Part shown: positions 8,564-17,783 of the stretch, piece by piece | Layout: each line of letters starts with the position of its first letter | Numbering within the stretch: position 1 is the stretch's first letter | Assembly: GCF_000969885.1 (NCBI RefSeq) | Contig: NZ_CP009501.1 | Coordinates: 186,001-250,000, forward strand | Origin: Methanosarcina thermophila TM-1 | GTDB lineage: Archaea; Halobacteriota; Methanosarcinia; Methanosarcinales; Methanosarcinaceae | Direction: 5' to 3' | DNA length: 64,000 nucleotides | Notes under the pieces: generated by a model | What the model saw: the letters and a program-made list of their open reading frames with translations, nothing else | What the model was told of the DNA's origin: nothing | Databases searched by the model: none | Position numbers and translations under genes: made by a program

Positions 8564-10084
8564 ATGCAGTTGAAGCTTGAACATTTTAATATAAAGATTG
8601 GGCAGCACAAAGTGTTGCTAAATGTTGCCGATGCAAGGGAACTGGGGGTTAATCCGGGAGATAGGGTTCGTATCCGTGGGCACCAAAGCCTTTCTGCCAT
8701 TGTGGATACAACGGATGATATGGTTCCTCCGGGTACGCTGGGACTTTTTCACGAAGTATATGAGCACTTTCAGGACTGGGATAAACCTGTTGAGGTTGTC
8801 CCAGCATACCGCTCAAAATCTGTATCTGTAATCAAGAAATTCATGGATAAAAAACCTGCAACGCAGGATGAAATCAAAATACTCGTAAACGATATCGTGG
8901 AAGAGAATCTCAGTGATATCGAGCTCTCCGCTTTTATAACATCTTCTTATATCCACGGAATGACAGATGACGAGGTCGAATGGCTGACAAGGGCTATGAT
9001 CGAGAGTGGGGACACGATTGAATTTGATACTCACCCAATAATGGACAAACATTCAATAGGAGGAGTTCCCGGTAATAAGATCTCTTTGCTGGTTGTCCCC
9101 ATTGTAGCTGCAAACGGGCTTCTTATTCCGAAAACAAGTTCCAGGGCGATCACAGGGGCAGGCGGGACTGCCGACCTCATGGAGGTGCTCTGTCCTGTTG
9201 AATTCAGTTCCCAGGAAGTCAAGGAAATAACCGAAAAAGTAGGGGGCGCACTTGTCTGGGGTGGAGCCACCAATATTGCACCTGCTGATGACAAACTCAT
9301 TAGGGTTGAATATCCCCTCTCCGTTGACCCTTACTATCAGATGCTTGCCTCGATTATGGCAAAAAAGGGAGCCATAGGAGCCGACAATGTTGTGATTGAT
9401 ATCCCTGTAGGTCCAAGTACAAAAGTCCCCTCTGTTCAGGAAGGACAAAAACTTTCAAGAGACCTTATTAATCTCGGGCATAGGCTTGGAATGAACGTCG
9501 AGTGTGCAATTACCTACGGCTCCTCGCCTATAGGAAGAAAAGTTGGACCTGCTCTGGAAGTACGGGAGGCTATGAAAGTGCTGGAGAGCATGGAAGGTCC
9601 AAACAGCCTTATTGAGAAGAGTGCCGCAATTGCGGGTATTCTTCTAGAAATGGGAGGTGCGGCTCCAAGAAATCGCGGAAAGGAAATTGCACTTGAAACT
9701 CTGCGGAGCGGGAAAGCTCTTGAGAAGATGAAACAGATCATTGAAACCCAGGGCGGAGATCCGAACATAAAATCGGATGATGTACAGGTAGGGCAATATA
9801 CAGCCGACATCTTTGCTTCTGCAGACGGGTATGTAATCGAATTTGACAATAAATGGATAATCGAAATAGCCAGGCTTGCAGGTGCTCCTAATGACAAGGG
9901 AGCCGGAGTCTCTATCCATAAGAAAATGGGTGAAGCTGTTCGAAAAGGAGACTCAATCCTCACGATCTATGCTGAGAAAGAATTCAAGTTAGAAAACGCA
10001 TTGACAACGGCACAGAGAACAAATCCGATAGTTGTTGAGGGCATGCTTCTAAGAAGAGTTCCCGGAACCTACGGGTTCCAGTAA
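8564..10084 (+). CDS. deoA: AMP phosphorylase (archaeal thymidine phosphorylase homologue)
   Basis: 506 residues, the length of archaeal AMP phosphorylases, which have about 80 extra N-terminal residues relative to bacterial thymidine phosphorylase. Reaction: AMP (also CMP, UMP) plus phosphate gives the base and ribose 1,5-bisphosphate, which feeds an isomerase and form III RubisCO (family knowledge; neither is in this window). Seen: MDKHSIGGVPGNK near 161-173, KTSSRAITGAGGTADLMEVL near 190-209, and GGAAPRNRG near 366. The ATG follows AAGGAG. Trm56 lies 55 bp downstream. Confidence 0.92.
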   Translation: MQLKLEHFNIKIGQHKVLLNVADARELGVNPGDRVRIRGHQSLSAIVDTTDDMVPPGTLGLFHEVYEHFQDWDKPVEVVPAYRSKSVSVIKKFMDKKPATQDEIKILVNDIVEENLSDIELSAFITSSYIHGMTDDEVEWLTRAMIESGDTIEFDTHPIMDKHSIGGVPGNKISLLVVPIVAANGLLIPKTSSRAITGAGGTADLMEVLCPVEFSSQEVKEITEKVGGALVWGGATNIAPADDKLIRVEYPLSVDPYYQMLASIMAKKGAIGADNVVIDIPVGPSTKVPSVQEGQKLSRDLINLGHRLGMNVECAITYGSSPIGRKVGPALEVREAMKVLESMEGPNSLIEKSAAIAGILLEMGGAAPRNRGKEIALETLRSGKALEKMKQIIETQGGDPNIKSDDVQVGQYTADIFASADGYVIEFDNKWIIEIARLAGAPNDKGAGVSIHKKMGEAVRKGDSILTIYAEKEFKLENALTTAQRTNPIVVEGMLLRRVPGTYGFQ

Positions 10085-10138
10085 TCTTCTCTTTTTTCAG
10101 TGAAATCTTTTAATACCTTGCAAGGTGTTAGCACGAGC

Positions 10139-10672
10139 ATGAAAAGGATTGTTTTACTGCGCCTTGGGCACCGCCCGGAAAGAGATAAGAGAATTACCAC
10201 CCATGTGGGCTTAACTGCCCGTCTGCTCGGTGCAGAAGGTATGCTCCTCGCCTCAGACGATCCAGGAATAGTAAAGACGCTTGAGGACGTTGTCAGGCGC
10301 TGGGGTGGGGATTTCTACGTTAAGAATAACGTCAATTTTAAGCAGGAGATCAAGGAATGGAAAGATGCTGGCGGAAAAGTCTGCCATCTTTCTATGTACG
10401 GAGTCAATCTTCCCGGCGTCACTGACGAGCTTAAAAGCTGTGACAAGCTTATGATTGTCGTAGGAGCAGAAAAAGTCCCTCCAGAAATTTACCAGCTCGC
10501 GGACTGGAACGTCGCGGTTGGAAACCAGCCCCATTCCGAAGTTGCAGCAGTTGCTATTACCTTGGACAGGATTGCAGATGGTGAGCCGCTTGAGAGGGAA
10601 TTCCCCAATGCTGAACTGACAATTGTGCCTTCAGAAAGGGGAAAGCACGTTATAGAAAATCCTAATGATTGA
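10139..10672 (+). CDS. tRNA (cytidine(56)-2'-O)-methyltransferase
   Basis: 177 residues. An archaeal SPOUT-class methylase (aTrm56) that 2'-O-methylates C56 in the T-loop of tRNA. Seen: KRIVLLRLGHRPERDKRITTH at the N-terminus, HVGLTARLLGA, HLSMYGVNLPG near 92 and VVGAEKVPPE near 117, all family signatures. The ATG at 10139 has AAGGTG 11 bases upstream; an in-frame GTG at 10100 would add 13 residues of doubtful value. It follows deoA closely, probably in one transcript. Confidence 0.9.
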   Translation: MKRIVLLRLGHRPERDKRITTHVGLTARLLGAEGMLLASDDPGIVKTLEDVVRRWGGDFYVKNNVNFKQEIKEWKDAGGKVCHLSMYGVNLPGVTDELKSCDKLMIVVGAEKVPPEIYQLADWNVAVGNQPHSEVAAVAITLDRIADGEPLEREFPNAELTIVPSERGKHVIENPND

Positions 10673-10940
10673 CTGGCAGGGAAGATAAAACCTAATCTTT
10701 TTACTTTATTAATTTTCGTTATCTTTAATACTCAGCCCTTTAATTTTTCTTAACTTCGGTCTAAGTTCTCAGGAAATCTGTTTTTAATTTTTCAGAATAT
10801 TCCCCTTGATTAGAATGAATATTTTAATTCTATTTAAGCTCTTTTCCTTCAAGTTGTCATTTTTTACCTGTATTTTTTAGTGATAACTTATTTAATAATA
10901 TAATCTAGTATATTTTAATTTATTATTACGATTTATAAGA
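10673..10940. other. AT-rich intergenic spacer
   Basis: About 270 bp of AT-rich sequence after Trm56, leading into the promoter of the candidate RNA at 10978. I see no gene in it. Confidence 0.5.
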
Positions 10941-10977
10941 AAAGTGTTAAATATAAGTTCCATATAGATTTAAATGT

Positions 10978-11172
10978 CTACAGACAGACAATTCCTCCTG
11001 TTAAAGCAGTATCCGGATTTTTCCGTTTCTGTTCCGCCATAAGGGGATGCTAGGCATGAACCCATAACGATTCTCCGGAAATTGCGTTAAGGCTCGGTAG
11101 AGGGATGCAAAGGCAGAAATGTCTTTTGGTCTGATTTCTCGCTTAATGGGCATCCTATCCGGCTATTTTTAT
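10978..11172 (+). ncRNA. Candidate small RNA, about 190 nt
   Basis: A GC-richer segment in an AT-rich gap. A TATA-like TTAAATATAAG (about 10947-10957) predicts initiation near 10979. GGGATGC occurs twice (about 11044 and 11102) and GGGCATCC near 11148, so alternative long-range pairings are possible. A local hairpin AGAAAT/ATTTCT (11114-11119 with 11133-11138) is visible. The segment ends with ATCCGGCTATTTTTATTG, a plausible T-rich terminator. No long open frame. It does not match the RNase P, SRP or guide RNA patterns I know. Confidence 0.4.
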
Positions 11173-11286
11173 TGAACAAATTATTAAAAAGCTTATTTCA
11201 GACCATAAATATTCAAACTTATTTATGAAAATACAAATCCAGAAGTTTTAAAAGTATATATTACATATTATAAATGGGGTGAAATT

Positions 11287-11598
11287 CTGGATTTTAATGA
11301 ACCGAATAGCCAGAAGTACAGCCAGGATAGCCTTGAATAGGAGTTGCACCTTACAAGGCAACTTGTCCTCTGTAAATACGGAGTTCTGCGAGGAAGTAAC
11401 TGCTGCAGCGCCTATAGACCTGAAAACGTTCTGTATCCAACCCGCTGTTGCTGTCTTTACTGTGCAAACTCAATCTGGATAGGGGATGAGAAGAGCGCGA
11501 TAAACCCTTTTGCTGCCCTGAAAGGGGACCCGGTCTATGCAATCGAAGTCGTAAGGGAAGAATCTCCGGATGAGACAGAGATAAAGGCGAGAATCTGA
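11287..11598 (+). CDS. Cys-rich small protein with in-frame amber codon (possible pyrrolysine)
   Basis: One reading frame runs from a GGGGTGA ribosome-like site (about 11276-11282) to TGA at 11598, with a single TAG at 11338-11340. Before it: DFNEPNSQKYSQDSLE. After it: ELHLTRQLVLCKYG, RGSNCCSAYRPENVLYP and TRCCCLYC, then an acidic tail. There is no ATG, GTG or TTG in frame before the TAG; CTG at 11287 sits at the same spacing from GGTGA as other starts in this window. A TATA-like element is at about 11249-11258. The closely spaced cysteines suggest a metal site. Either a gene using CUG initiation and amber readthrough (Pyl is known in Methanosarcina) or a decayed gene. Confidence 0.45.
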
Positions 11599-11867
11599 AG
11601 CCAAAAAGTGGGAATAAAAACGGAATTTCCTTTTTTAAATCGCAGCTTTTAATATTCTTAACTTGCTGTTTCTTGCTCTTCTTAATCCATAACTTTATGA
11701 TTCTATTTATAATTCTATTCTTTTTAATTCGTAACTTTATAATTCATAAATTCATGGCTTTTCTTATTCCAATTGGTGTGCTCTATTGAATTAAAAAACG
11801 ATAAAAAACAATAAATAGGGATAGGGCACGTGTATACACTGACTAGAACGGAAAAAAAGGAGTAAAT
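11599..11867. other. AT-rich intergenic spacer before asnB
   Basis: 270 bp with T-rich runs after the Cys-rich frame (possible terminator at 11629-11660) and an AT-rich leader before asnB. Nothing else recognised. Confidence 0.4.
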
Positions 11868-13334
11868 ATGTGTGGAATAGCAGGAGCAGCTGGAGCTCCT
11901 GATATCAATGAAAAGGTAAAAAGAAGGCTTGTAGCCCTGGGACACAGAGAGTCAAATGCTTGTGGAACATCTCAAGTCGAAGGACTGAGTACAGGAAACA
12001 TTCTGCTTAAAATTACAGGCGATATGCCCCAATCACTGGTTGGAAAAGGGGCTCTTATATTCGATGGAGATATTTTCAATTTTAGGGAACTCGGAACCGA
12101 ACAGGGGATAAAAAGCGATTCTGATATTGAAATGCTCTCTACTCTGGTAGAAAAGAAAATTAAGGAAGGATATTCCCCGATAAACGCAGTCTTTTCCTCA
12201 CTTTCTGGCGCAAACGGAGGTTATGCCCTGGCTTATGCCCTTGATAATGAGCTTGTGCTCGCCAGAGATCCTGTCGGAATCAAATCCCTGTTTTATTCCC
12301 TGGAGAAAGAGGCAGAAAAGCCAATAATCTTCTTTGCCTCTGAAAGAAAAGCTTTTTGCGGTGAAAGAAGTAATATACAGCCTCTCCCTCCTGGCAGCAT
12401 AATGAGTTTCAATGTTTGGAGCGGAGAAGTTAAGGAGAAATTTCTTGGAATTGAACCTCCGAAAGAAAGGATTGTGGAAGAGCATGAGGCGGCTTTCCGA
12501 CTAAAAGCGGCTCTCGAAAAAGCTGTGGAGATAAGGCTCACAAAAACAACAGGAATCGCATTTTCAGGAGGTATTGACAGTACTTTTTTAGCGGCTCTTG
12601 CAAAAAGGATTGATCCCTCGGTTCCACTTTATGCCGTAGGGCTTCCGAATTCTCATGATCTGGTTCAGGCTGAGTTTGCGGCTGAAGCGGCTGGCATGCT
12701 GGATTCCCTCAAAATCCACCTTCTTTCCCCCGAAGAAATCGAAGCCGCAATCCCTGATATAATATACTCGACAGAATCAACAGACCCAATGAAAATTGCA
12801 ATAGGACTTCCCCTTTATTTTGTTGCGAAAACTGTAAAAGAAGATGGAAAACAAGCTCTTCTTACGGGGCAGGGCGCAGACGAGCTCTTTGGTGGTTACA
12901 GCAGATATGAGGGTTTTTTTGAACAGGGGCTTGAGGTTCTTGACAGGGAGATCTACTCTGACCTCAAACAGATTTCAACTATAAACCTTGAGAGAGACAA
13001 TATGGTCACCACAGCTAATTCTGTGAAACTCAGGGTACCTTTCCTGGATAAGGAAGTAATAAGAACAGGGCTTGCAATCCGCCCCGAACTTAAAGTCCTT
13101 AAAAGAAGTGACCGCTATATAAGAAAGTACATCCTGAGAAAAGCTGCCGACAGCTTGCTCCCGCCGGAACTTCTCTGGAAGGAAAAGAAAGCAATCCAGT
13201 ATGGGACAGGAGTTCAGAAGGTGCTCGACAGGCTTGCCCGGGATGCAGGATTTTCAAAAAAGGAAGGAAACCATATTGAGAAGTACCTTAAATGTGTTGC
13301 TGCAGACAAAGGGTTCAATTTTATAGCAAAGTGA
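11868..13334 (+). CDS. asnB: Asparagine synthetase-type glutamine amidotransferase
   Basis: 488 residues, shorter than bacterial AsnB but usual for archaeal forms. It predicts ATP-dependent aspartate to asparagine conversion with glutamine as nitrogen donor. Seen: MCGIAGA with Cys2 as N-terminal nucleophile, and a synthetase domain with the PP-loop FSGGIDSTFLAAL near residues 229-241, GQGADELFGGYSRYEG near 335-350 and LRVPFLDKEV near 386. The usual HRGPD of the amidotransferase is HRESN here, so glutamine handling may differ. The ATG follows AAGGAG. Other AsnB-like amide ligases cannot be excluded. Confidence 0.8.
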   Translation: MCGIAGAAGAPDINEKVKRRLVALGHRESNACGTSQVEGLSTGNILLKITGDMPQSLVGKGALIFDGDIFNFRELGTEQGIKSDSDIEMLSTLVEKKIKEGYSPINAVFSSLSGANGGYALAYALDNELVLARDPVGIKSLFYSLEKEAEKPIIFFASERKAFCGERSNIQPLPPGSIMSFNVWSGEVKEKFLGIEPPKERIVEEHEAAFRLKAALEKAVEIRLTKTTGIAFSGGIDSTFLAALAKRIDPSVPLYAVGLPNSHDLVQAEFAAEAAGMLDSLKIHLLSPEEIEAAIPDIIYSTESTDPMKIAIGLPLYFVAKTVKEDGKQALLTGQGADELFGGYSRYEGFFEQGLEVLDREIYSDLKQISTINLERDNMVTTANSVKLRVPFLDKEVIRTGLAIRPELKVLKRSDRYIRKYILRKAADSLLPPELLWKEKKAIQYGTGVQKVLDRLARDAGFSKKEGNHIEKYLKCVAADKGFNFIAK

Positions 13335-13574
13335 GTTAATTTCCTTTTCATAAAAAGATATGAACTCTTTCTTCGATAAAGAAAAAGTATTTTTAATGCG
13401 TAATCAGGTATTTAATTCCTAAATCTTTATTAAATGGAAGGATTTTGAACAATACTCTGTAAGGTATTACGAAACGAAGTCGGGGATAAATGAACAGATA
13501 TAAACAGTTTGAGGTTCTTATTCCTGCTTAAAAATCACTGTAGTTAATCTGAACAATGTTCAGGGGGAATCCTC

Positions 13575-14354
13575 ATAAAAATAGCAATTACCGGAAAAGG
13601 CGGCGTTGGAAAAACAACGCTCTCAGGTACTCTGGCAAGACTGCTTGCAAGGGATGGATACGAGGTACTGGCAATAGATGCAGACCCGGATATGAATCTG
13701 GCATCTTCGCTTGGGGTAGAAAACCCACCGAAGCCCCTGACAGATTACAAAGACCTTATTCGGGAAAGGGCAGGTGCCGAAGGTGGGGCATTCATCTATA
13801 ACCCTAAAGTCGATGATATTGCGAGCAAATACGGAGTTATAGGCCCCGATGGAGTAAGAATGCTTGTCATGGGTACCGTGGACCGCGGAGGAAGCGGGTG
13901 CATGTGTCCTGCTTCAGCTTTCCTTAGAGCTCTTCTCAGGCACCTTATGTACAGGGAAAAAAGTGCAGTTATCCTTGATATGGAAGCCGGGATCGAACAT
14001 CTCGGGAGGGGCACTACAAGAGGAATGGATCTCATGATCGTGGTAGTTGAGCCCGGAGCAAGATCACTTGAGACGGCTGAAAGAATAAAAAAGCTCTCTT
14101 CAGAAATAGGGGTAAAACACCTTGCTGCCGTAATTAATAAAGGAAGCTCCGGTAAAGTTAATGAAAAACTTGAAGAGCTTGGGATTCCGGTGCTTGGTGA
14201 GATTCCCTTTGACCCCATGTTAATGAAAGCCGACCTCGAAAAACGTGCTCCTCTTGATGTAGGCGGCGAGGCTGTAGACGCCATAGTAAAAATTAAGGAA
14301 AAACTTGTGGAAATTGTTGAAGAGATCCGAAAGGAAAAAGAGAGCAAAAAATAA
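13575..14354 (+). CDS. CooC-type nickel-insertion ATPase, near-cognate start
   Basis: 259 residues from ATA at 13575. P-loop ATPase of the MinD/NifH class, CooC branch, implicated in maturing nickel carbon monoxide dehydrogenase. Seen: IKIAITGKGGVGKTTLSG at the N-terminus (deviant Walker A), IDADPDMNLASSLG near 38-51, GSGCMCPASAFLRALLRHL with the family CxC near 108, and DMEAGIEHLGRG near 135. No ATG, GTG or TTG exists between the upstream stop (13545) and the P-loop; the first in-frame ATG (13692) would delete it. GGGGG (13563-13567) is 7 nt before ATA, so ATA initiation is inferred. Confidence 0.8.
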   Translation: MKIAITGKGGVGKTTLSGTLARLLARDGYEVLAIDADPDMNLASSLGVENPPKPLTDYKDLIRERAGAEGGAFIYNPKVDDIASKYGVIGPDGVRMLVMGTVDRGGSGCMCPASAFLRALLRHLMYREKSAVILDMEAGIEHLGRGTTRGMDLMIVVVEPGARSLETAERIKKLSSEIGVKHLAAVINKGSSGKVNEKLEELGIPVLGEIPFDPMLMKADLEKRAPLDVGGEAVDAIVKIKEKLVEIVEEIRKEKESKK

Positions 14355-14656
14355 ATGCTGGAAACCGGTCCTCTTCACTCCCTTTCAGGAATTTTCCAGT
14401 CCTTTTGGCAATATTGCTTTTTTCTTCAATATTGCTTTTTTTTGCTTTTTTTCTTCAATATTGCTCTACTCTTTATGGTTCTTACATTTCCTTTTTATCT
14501 ATTCTTTCCTTTTTATAATCCGTGCAATTCTTTTAACAACACTTATTTTCTTCTTGTGATCCTTTCAATTCTTTTTTGATCTGCTTACAAATCATCTCTG
14601 ATTTAAAGATCCGTTTCAGGCCTATTAAGACTTTTAAGCTCAGTTTTTAATTAAAT
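14355..14656. terminator. T-rich convergent intergenic region
   Basis: About 300 bp between convergent genes. It contains three near-repeats of TTCTTCAATATTGC followed by long T runs (about 14400-14470), which would act as terminators for the ATPase gene. Downstream T-rich frames are not genes. Confidence 0.5.
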
Positions 14657-15265
14657 TTAGTTATAGCCGATGTCCGGAGAGTTTTCCATTGTTCCTTTTT
14701 TGTAAATCAGCTCAAGAAGTCTCATTTGCTTCTCTCTGACAAGAACATCCGTCGGATCGATCTCAAGTGCTCTGTCGTAACACTTCATAGCTTCCCCATA
14801 TCTATCAAGGCTTTCCAGAGCCATGCCCTTCTGATATAGTGAGAATATATCATCGGGCTTTATTTTCAGTACCTCGTCGTAGGACTCAATCGATTTTTCA
14901 AATTCCTTTAAATTATTGAAGGCAAAGCCCTTGAGGCACTTAATTCCCAGGTTTTCAGGATCAATTTCAAGAGCTTTATCGTAGCAGATAAGAGCCTCTT
15001 TTGATTTTCCAGTCCTGTCCAGGGCAAAACCTTTCTGAACCCACGCCTCGAAGTATAAGGGATCCAGTGTTAAGGCTTTATCATACAGCTTGAGCTTGTC
15101 CTCGTAATTATCAGTCTCACCGGCCTTTGTAAGGAGTTTTTTGGGATCCTCTGGTTCTTCTGTTGTTCCTGCCGCTTTCGACTCCTCTCGCTTTGCCTTG
15201 TTTATTTTCGCATTCGCATTTCCTTCTGTCATATAGGAATCCTCGCTTTTCCAGTGAAAGCCCAT
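14657..15265 (-). CDS. TPR-repeat protein, 202 residues
   Basis: A soluble protein with about 3.5 tetratricopeptide repeats after a charged N-terminus: units such as LYDKALTLDPLYFEAWVQKG, CYDKALEIDPENLGIKCLKG and SYDEVLKIKPDDIFSLYQKG. TPRs are protein-protein interaction scaffolds; no catalytic domain is attached. Two starts are plausible: ATG at 15265 after GGAAGGGG and ATG at 15232 after GAGGAT. A related TPR gene and a PASTA gene follow upstream on the same strand, but a 290-bp gap separates them. Partner unknown. Confidence 0.8.
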   Translation of the reverse strand: MGFHWKSEDSYMTEGNANAKINKAKREESKAAGTTEEPEDPKKLLTKAGETDNYEDKLKLYDKALTLDPLYFEAWVQKGFALDRTGKSKEALICYDKALEIDPENLGIKCLKGFAFNNLKEFEKSIESYDEVLKIKPDDIFSLYQKGMALESLDRYGEAMKCYDRALEIDPTDVLVREKQMRLLELIYKKGTMENSPDIGYN

Positions 15266-15554
15266 TCCGGACCCCTTCCGGGTTTTTGCCGCACCTTGCC
15301 GTTTTTACATCTCATGCATGGAACCAGAGCTAAAACTGGTATTCTGAACTTTTGTTTTCAATGCAATATACCTTTTCTGATTGGATTTTTACCTGACATA
15401 CTGAATGTCTTTTAATTAAAACACAGTTATTTTATGCTCAAAGCCTTGCACACCGGATAATAAGGCTAACAAAATAATATTACGGACAGGAAAATAAAAC
15501 AACAAATAAAAAGAAATTAAATGGTAAAGGAACGATCGAAAAAATTAAAAAAAG
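15266..15554. other. Intergenic spacer between TPR genes
   Basis: 290 bp of AT-rich sequence, probably with the promoter of the 202-residue TPR gene. No structure noted. Confidence 0.4.
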
Positions 15555-16829
15555 TTACTGAGAAGAACAGACCTTCTGCCTCTGGATTTCCGAGAGTATC
15601 TTCACCTTGGTTTCAAGTGCAGGAATGAAGCCTGGTTTCAGTTCGAGAGCCTGGTTGCAATTTTGCAGGGCTTCATCGTGTTTACCAATTTCGGAAAGGA
15701 CAAAACCTCTGGCTGCCCAGAAGCGGGGTTCAGTCGGGGCAAGCTCAAGTGCCTTATCATAAATTTTCAGGGCTTCCTCAAACCTGTGGAGTCTGGAGAG
15801 CAGACTTCCAGCCGAGGTAAGGGCTTCAAGGTAAGTGGGTCTTATTCGAAGAGCGGTACTGTAAGCTTCAAAGGCTTCTTCTTCTCTGCCGAGAGCCGAA
15901 AGTATGGAACCTTTACCTGCCCAGGCTTCAGCGTATCCGGGATATTTCAAAAGGATTTCTTCATAGGTCTCCAGGGCTTCCTCAAACCTGCCAAGCCTGG
16001 CAAGAACAACCCCTTTATTGTCCCAGGCAACCTCAAAAGTCGGTTCAAGCTCAATAGTTCTGTCATAAGCAGCAAGTGCTTCTTCAAGCCTGCCCAGCTC
16101 AGAGAGGATAACGCCTCGGTTATACCATACCCTGTGATCTTCAGGAGCGATCTTCAGAACCTGTGAAGTAAGCTGCAGGGCAGTCTCAAACCGCCTGGCT
16201 TTATACATGAGCACTGCCTTCTGAAAGAGGGCTGTGGCATCCTGAGGATCTTGTTCAAGCCTCTCAGTGCAGTACTGCAGCTCCTTGAAGAACGGGAGGG
16301 AGGCATAAAGGTCTCTTACAGCCAGGAAAATAGGCAGGATTTCATAATTTTCCCCGTGAAATGTAAGTGATTTTGTTACCATATTATATGAGAGAGCTGC
16401 CGATTTCTCCTGACCAGCCTCTCCTTCTGGTACACTCTCCTTTTTTCTATTCTTAGAGGGCTTTTCTATTTTTATAGTCTCTTCCATTTCTTTGGTAGCC
16501 ATTATTTCCACAGTTTTTTCTATTTCTGAATTTTTCTCTTTTTTTATTTCCTTAATCAAAGTTTTCAGCCTGGAGAAGGCTACTGGAGAAATAGGAGAAT
16601 TGCTTGAGATCGAGAGTACAGATCTAAGGTGTTTTCTAAGTTTTTTATCGTTGTTGCGCCATAAGATTGCTGAAATGCCTTGGCATTCGTTGAGAAACTT
16701 TTCCAGGCAGAGCCTCAGGGATGCCTGGCTCCTGGATTGCTCAAATGCGGAAAAGGCTGAAATTGCTGCTCTGCAGTGCTCCCTGAGTTCGTTCAGGGAG
16801 GTCTTTGTTCTGGAAGAAAGAGTCTCCGT
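15555..16829 (-). CDS. TPR-repeat protein, probable 424 residues with ACG start
   Basis: The C-terminal 230 residues hold seven or so TPR units (for example LTSQVLKIAPEDHRVWYNRG and AYDRTIELEPTFEVAWDNKG). The first conventional start is a TTG at 16559 with no good ribosome site, giving 334 residues. The frame stays open 90 codons further, with protein-like content (SLNELREHCRAAISAFSAFE, LCLEKFLNECQGI), up to a TGA at 16850-16848. There GGAGG (16841-16837) is followed after 7 nt by ACG at 16829. I therefore infer ACG initiation and a 150-residue N-terminal helical/charged region. The PASTA gene ends just upstream, so the two are probably cotranscribed. Confidence 0.65.
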   Translation of the reverse strand, partial: TETLSSRTKTSLNELREHCRAAISAFSAFEQSRSQASLRLCLEKFLNECQGISAILWRNNDKKLRKHLRSVLSISSNSPISPVAFSRLKTLIKEIKKEKNSEIEKTVEIMATKEMEETIKIEKPSKNRKKESVPEGEAGQEKSAALSYNMVTKSLTFHGENYEILPIFLAVRDLYASLPFFKELQYCTERLEQDPQDATALFQKAVLMYKARRFETALQLTSQVLKIAPEDHRVWYNRGVILSELGRLEEALAAYDRTIELEPTFEVAWDNKGVVLARLGRFEEALETYEEILLKYPGYAEAWAGKGSILSALGREEEAFEAYSTALRIRPTYLEALTSAGSLLSRLHRFEEALKIYDKALELAPTEPRFWAARGFVLSEIGKHDEALQNCNQALELKPGFIPALETKVKILSEIQRQKVCSSQ

Positions 16830-16852
16830 TTTAAGCCCTCCTCTGCCTCAGC

Positions 16853-17353
16853 TCAGGCTTGCTCGGAAAAATAGTTGCACAGTGAGTCTTTCTTACGTGG
16901 CAAGTGCTTGCCCTTTGCCGCAACTACAAGTTTTACAGCCGATCCAGCAGGGAGCATCGTGCCTGGTTTTGGGTCCTGCCTTAGAACTTCTCCGATCATA
17001 ATCCCTATGGGAAAAACTCCTTTTTGCTCGACTATCTCTCCTGCGGTGAACCCGGATTCTTGCAGGATTTTCACGGCTTTCTCAAGGGGCTGTCTTACAA
17101 CATTCGGAACCTCCACATTTCCTGTTACGGTTCCTTCTCCTGTTCTGATTTCTGGCTCCGATGTGCCCTCTTTTCCTTCCAGCACTTCTTCGAGCAGGTC
17201 GATTGCACCGCTAATGCGGAGGAGGGTTTCATTAAGACCCTTTTTCCGCTTTTCGAGCTCTGCAAGCTTTAACTCGATGTCTTTGAGGATTTTCTGCCCA
17301 GACTCATATTCTGCCTTTAGCTCAGCTAAACGCTGTTCAAGTTGTGCTTTCAT
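16853..17353 (-). CDS. Coiled-coil protein with PASTA domain
   Basis: 166 residues. Residues 1-65 form a highly charged coiled coil (AELKAEYESGQKILKDIELK, then LAELEKRKKG). Residues 80-152 form a PASTA domain: VPNVVRQPLEKAVKILQESG, QDPKPGTMLPAGSAVKLVVA. In bacteria PASTA domains sit on Ser/Thr kinases and penicillin-binding proteins; here there is no kinase, signal peptide or membrane span, so it looks cytosolic. The ATG is preceded by AAGGGG. First gene of a probable operon with the TPR gene downstream. Confidence 0.75.
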   Translation of the reverse strand: MKAQLEQRLAELKAEYESGQKILKDIELKLAELEKRKKGLNETLLRISGAIDLLEEVLEGKEGTSEPEIRTGEGTVTGNVEVPNVVRQPLEKAVKILQESGFTAGEIVEQKGVFPIGIMIGEVLRQDPKPGTMLPAGSAVKLVVAAKGKHLPRKKDSLCNYFSEQA

Positions 17354-17783
17354 ACTTCTACAAACCCCTTCTGATCAATTGCTTCCATTTTATTCAGACT
17401 TCTTCATTTCGTTCTGAATCTCCATTCTATTTAGATTTGCCTTTCATTCTGGATTCAGAATCGACTTTACCTAAGATTTTACCTCGCTTTTGCCTTTATT
17501 TTCTTGCCAGGCTCTCCTGATTTAAGTATGACTTTATCTTTTGATTTTATCTATAGTTTCATTTGCTGTTTTTTAATATAATGTGCTTTTTCCTTTCTGT
17601 AAATTCCAGCCCAATACATTTTAAGTTTTATATTTTTACACGTAACCGGCTTAAAAATATATAATCTCTGAGATGCGGGAAAAAATTTTCTGGATACAGA
17701 AAGAAAAAGAAATATTGCTTCGGAGTCCTATTTAAGCCATCAGTGTTACACTATATATAATAAAGTTATATGAGGGTGATTTT
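17354..17783. promoter_or_regulatory. Divergent promoter region
   Basis: 430 bp between the PASTA gene and the DUF169 gene. Two TATA-like boxes face right: CTTAAAAATATATAAT at about 17650-17666 and CTATATATAATA at 17751-17762. GAGGGTGAT at 17772-17780 is the ribosome site of the next gene. The left half is T-rich and featureless. Confidence 0.45.

Noticed and set aside
11279-11482. GTG frame overlapping the Cys-rich gene (MKFWILMNRIARS)
   Set aside because: Another frame has coding-like sequence over the same DNA, with Cys clusters and a longer run; this one looks like its shadow.
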